DNA of 7,606 bases, taken from positions 1 through 7,606 of the forward strand of contig CAZYDJ010000123.1 in the NCBI GenBank assembly GCA_964646035.1. The letters run 5' to 3'. Source of the stretch: CAYLMM01 sp964646035 (GTDB lineage Bacteria > Krumholzibacteriota > Krumholzibacteriia > LZORAL124-64-63). A program made the position numbers and the translations under genes. Below the pieces are notes generated by a model that made no database searches, was not told the DNA's origin, and worked only from the letters and a program-made list of their open reading frames with translations. Positions 5,112-7,606 of the stretch are shown piece by piece. Every line of letters begins with the position of its first letter. The first letter of the stretch is position 1.

Positions 5112-6850
5112 CGATCGACGACATCATCAGGCACGAGATACTCGATCGCCTGGAGGGCTACGGCATCTTCGAGGGCGACCTCGGCGTCGAGGTGGAAAAG
5201 CCCCGCGACCGCACCCACGGCGACCTCAGCTCCAACGTCGCCCTGATGCTGGCCAAGCGGCTGGGCCGCAAGCCCCGCGAATTGGCCGGCGAGCTGGCCG
5301 CCAAGCTGAAGTTCGACCGCGACGTGATCGAGTCCGTCGAGATCGCCGGCCCGGGTTTCATCAACTTCCGCATCGCCCGCGACTTCCAGGTCGGCCGGTT
5401 GCTGGATATCTGGGAGGACAAGGGCGTCTGGCAGGACATGAAGATCGGCGGCGGACGCCGCATCAACGTCGAGTTCATCAGCGCCAATCCCACCGGACCG
5501 TTGAATGTCGTTTCGGCCCGCGCCGGGGCCTTCGGCTCGACGCTGGTCCGCCTGCTCGACGCCATCGGCTACGACGCCCACGCCGAGTACTACGTCAACG
5601 ACGCCGGCCGGCAGGTCAAACTGCTCGGCCGTTCGCTGCGCGCCCGTTTCCTCGAACAGATCGGCATGCCCTCCGAATTTCCCGAGAACGGTTATAAGGG
5701 CACCTACATCCATTTGATGGCCGCGGATCTCCAGGATCAGGACGAGGCCACCATCCAGGACGCCGCAAACGTCTTCAATGACGAGAGCTTCCAGCGGGTG
5801 ACCGCCCCCGAGGGCGAAGCGAAGGATTGGATCGCCCTGCCCGAAGAGGAATCGGTGGCCCGCTTCTCGAAGTACGCGTTGATGAAGATCCTGACCTGGC
5901 AACGGCAGACCTGCCGCCGGTTCGGGCTCGGATTCGACACCTGGTACTTCGAGTCCGACCTGCACGAGACCCGGCGCCTCGAACGCGCCCTCGATCAGTT
6001 GAACAAGCGCAAGGCGACTTTCACCGAGGAGGGCGCCGTCTGGTTCCGCGCCACGGATTTCGGCGACGAGAAGGATCGCGTGCTGGTCAGGTCGAACGGT
6101 AAGCCGACCTACTTCCTGGCCGACATCGCCTACCACTACCACAAGTATCAGCGCGGCTTCGAGCACGCCATCGATTTCCTGGGCCCCGACCACCACGGCC
6201 ACATTCCCCGGATGCGCGGGGCGATGGCCGCCCTGGGCGTGCCCGAGGATTGGCTCGAGGTGCAGATCCTGCAGCAGGTCAACTTCGTCGAGAACGGCAA
6301 GCCGATGGACATGTCCAAGCGGGAGGGACAGTTCGTCTCGATGGACGCCCTCTGCGACGATGTCGGCGCCGATGTCGCCAAGTACATCTTCCTGACCCGC
6401 AAGCCCAACTCGCATCTGGATTTCGATCTGGATCTGGCCCGCGAGCAGTCCAACGAGAACCCCGTCTACTACGTCAAGTACGCTCATGCCCGGATCTGCT
6501 CGGTGCTCCGCAAGGCCGCCGTCGCCGGCATCGATTCCGGCGAGCCGGACAGCGCAACCCTCGGATCGATGGCCGATGACAGCGAGTGGCGTCTGGCCCG
6601 GGAACTGGTCCGGTTGCCGCAGGTGATCATGGGGGCCGCCCTGAACCGCGAGCCGCATCGGTTGACGTCTTACGCCGAGGACATCTCCGGCCTGTTCCAC
6701 CAGTTCTATCACAACTGCATGATCCTGGGCGATGACCGCGACGTGACCCGCGCCCGCCTTCAACTCTGCCTCGTGACCCGCAAGGTCCTGGCCCGCGTGC
6801 TGGATCTGATCGGGATCTCAGCGCCCGAATTCATGGGTGACAAGGAGTGA
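5108..6850 (+). CDS. argS: Arginyl-tRNA synthetase with divergent HIGH and KMSK motifs
   Basis: ArgS is a class Ia synthetase that charges tRNA-Arg with arginine in the cytosol. It has 580 residues, within the family range. The N-terminal additional domain shows THGDLSSNVAL (36-46) and GPGFINF (81-87). The catalytic core shows SANPTGPL (125-132) and YYVNDAGRQV (161-170), then the adenylation-site strand ADIAYHYHKYQRGFEHAID (338-356) with GPDHHGHI (359-366). The C-terminal DALR anticodon-binding region runs from about NPVYYVKYAHAR (451-462) to APEFM near the end. The HIGH position reads NVVS (133-136) in place of HVGH, and the KMSKS position reads DMSKR (401-405). All else is conserved, so it is probably the functional enzyme. 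No clear Shine-Dalgarno precedes ATG 5108; the ATGA overlap with rsfS suggests translational coupling. Confidence 0.95.
   Translation: MTIDDIIRHEILDRLEGYGIFEGDLGVEVEKPRDRTHGDLSSNVALMLAKRLGRKPRELAGELAAKLKFDRDVIESVEIAGPGFINFRIARDFQVGRLLDIWEDKGVWQDMKIGGGRRINVEFISANPTGPLNVVSARAGAFGSTLVRLLDAIGYDAHAEYYVNDAGRQVKLLGRSLRARFLEQIGMPSEFPENGYKGTYIHLMAADLQDQDEATIQDAANVFNDESFQRVTAPEGEAKDWIALPEEESVARFSKYALMKILTWQRQTCRRFGLGFDTWYFESDLHETRRLERALDQLNKRKATFTEEGAVWFRATDFGDEKDRVLVRSNGKPTYFLADIAYHYHKYQRGFEHAIDFLGPDHHGHIPRMRGAMAALGVPEDWLEVQILQQVNFVENGKPMDMSKREGQFVSMDALCDDVGADVAKYIFLTRKPNSHLDFDLDLAREQSNENPVYYVKYAHARICSVLRKAAVAGIDSGEPDSATLGSMADDSEWRLARELVRLPQVIMGAALNREPHRLTSYAEDISGLFHQFYHNCMILGDDRDVTRARLQLCLVTRKVLARVLDLIGISAPEFMGDKE
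6842..6847 (+). promoter_or_regulatory. Ribosome binding site of the PfkB-type kinase gene
   Basis: AAGGAG, formed by the last two sense codons of argS, lies four bases before ATG 6852. It fixes that start and packs the kinase gene one base after the argS stop. Confidence 0.75.
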
Positions 6851-6851
6851 A

Positions 6852-7606
6852 ATGTCGATTCTGGTAGTCGGATCGGTGGCGTACGATACCGTCGAGACGT
6901 CGCGCGAGCGGCGGGAACGTCAGCTCGGAGGCAGCGCCAGCTTCTTCTCCCTGGCCGCGTCCCACTTCGCAGCCGTGCGCGCGGTCGGAGTCGTGGGCGA
7001 GGATTTCCGGCAGTCGGATCTCGACCTGCTCGCGTCCCACGGCGTGGATATCGCCGGCATCCGGCGCGAGGCCGGCCCCACCTTCCATTGGGCGGGGCGC
7101 TATCACGACGACATGATCGAGCGCGACACCCTGGCCACCGAGCTGGGTGTCTTCGAGAGTTTCCGGCCCGAGCTCCCGGCCGGCTGGGATGACTCCGATT
7201 ACCTGTTCCTGGCCAACATCCATCCCTCCCTCCAGGCTGATGTGCTGGCCGCGATGAAGTCGCCCCGGCTGGTGATCCTCGACACGATGAATCTGTGGAT
7301 CGCCAATAACCGCGACGAACTGGTTTCGCTGCTGGCCGATGTCGATGTCGTGCTGGTCAACGATTCCGAGGCCCGGATGCTCTCGGGCGAGACTTCCCTG
7401 GCCGCGGCCGCCGCGGTGATCCAGGGGATGGGGCCGGCCCGAGTCGTGATCAAGAAGGGGGAGCACGGAGCCCTGCTCTTCGGCCGGGATTCGGTGCTGG
7501 CCATGCCGGCGATGCTGTTGCCCGACGTCGTCGATCCCACCGGAGCCGGCGATTCCTTCGCCGGGGGCTTCGTGGGCAGTCTCGCCGTCGCCGAGGCGGA
7601 TCGGGA
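6852..7606 (+). CDS. PfkB-family carbohydrate kinase (3' partial)
   Basis: The frame opens at ATG 6852 and runs off the window, giving 251 residues without a stop. PfkB (ribokinase) family enzymes transfer phosphate from ATP to sugars or nucleosides. The N-terminal strand ILVVGSVAYDTVE (3-15) leads to the substrate-binding GGSASFFSLAA (26-36). NDSEA (170-174) and the VVIKKGEHGALLF strand (198-210) are typical of the ATP-binding half. The family signature DPTGAGDSFAGGF (228-240) holds D234 as the catalytic base and the GAGD anion hole. About 50-70 residues are probably missing at the C terminus. The substrate cannot be told: ribokinase, adenosine kinase and other sugar kinases share these motifs. 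The context next to rpiB-containing pentose genes makes a sugar substrate plausible but not proven. AAGGAG at 6842-6847 supports the start. Confidence 0.92.
   Translation, partial: MSILVVGSVAYDTVETSRERRERQLGGSASFFSLAASHFAAVRAVGVVGEDFRQSDLDLLASHGVDIAGIRREAGPTFHWAGRYHDDMIERDTLATELGVFESFRPELPAGWDDSDYLFLANIHPSLQADVLAAMKSPRLVILDTMNLWIANNRDELVSLLADVDVVLVNDSEARMLSGETSLAAAAAVIQGMGPARVVIKKGEHGALLFGRDSVLAMPAMLLPDVVDPTGAGDSFAGGFVGSLAVAEADR

Noticed and set aside
5102..6763. 553-codon minus-strand open frame opposite argS
   Set aside because: It mirrors argS almost exactly, has no recognisable domain, and its composition reflects the complement of argS codons.

Overview
The window is a compact, all-plus-strand run of bacterial housekeeping genes with high G+C content and a strong preference for G- or C-ending codons. 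It is plain chromosome: I see no mobile element, tRNA, rRNA, CRISPR array or convincing terminator. It opens inside a low-molecular-weight protein tyrosine phosphatase (LMW-PTP) family gene and closes inside a PfkB-family sugar kinase gene, so both end genes are partial. The LMW-PTP, rpiB, glyA order resembles the Bacillus subtilis ywlE-ywlF-(ywlG)-glyA neighbourhood. The long-chain prenyl synthase and Tat translocase suggest a respiring, quinone-using organism. My guess is a high-GC lineage such as a deltaproteobacterium-like or FCB-group candidate phylum; this is weak inference, because no marker here fixes the taxonomy.

Layout: LMW-PTP-like protein (2-499, partial); ribose-5-phosphate isomerase B, rpiB (496-936, TTG start); serine hydroxymethyltransferase, glyA (980-2224); the ribonucleotide reductase repressor nrdR (2240-2707); the twin-arginine translocase subunit tatC (2704-3513, GTG start); a possible 24-codon small ORF (3503-3577); a long-chain polyprenyl diphosphate synthase (3577-4587); ribosome silencing factor rsfS (4629-5111); arginyl-tRNA synthetase argS (5108-6850); PfkB-type sugar kinase (6852-7606, partial, open at the window end).

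No gap between genes exceeds about 45 bases once the small ORF is counted. Three junctions overlap by 3-4 bases (TTGA, GTGA, ATGA), one has a TAATG overlap, and one start lies 1 base after a stop. This points to one transcript with extensive translational coupling, driven from a promoter upstream of the window. The genes link pentose phosphate and one-carbon metabolism (rpiB, glyA), dNTP control (nrdR), protein export (tatC), isoprenoid chain synthesis, and translation (rsfS, argS).

The most unusual points are: an LMW-PTP-like protein whose P-loop lacks the catalytic cysteine; an arginyl-tRNA synthetase whose HIGH motif reads NVVS and whose KMSK motif reads DMSK in an otherwise well-conserved protein; a small ORF with a good ribosome binding site bridging tatC and the prenyl synthase gene; and a GGAA-tetraloop hairpin before rsfS. 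I see no clearly new multi-gene system.
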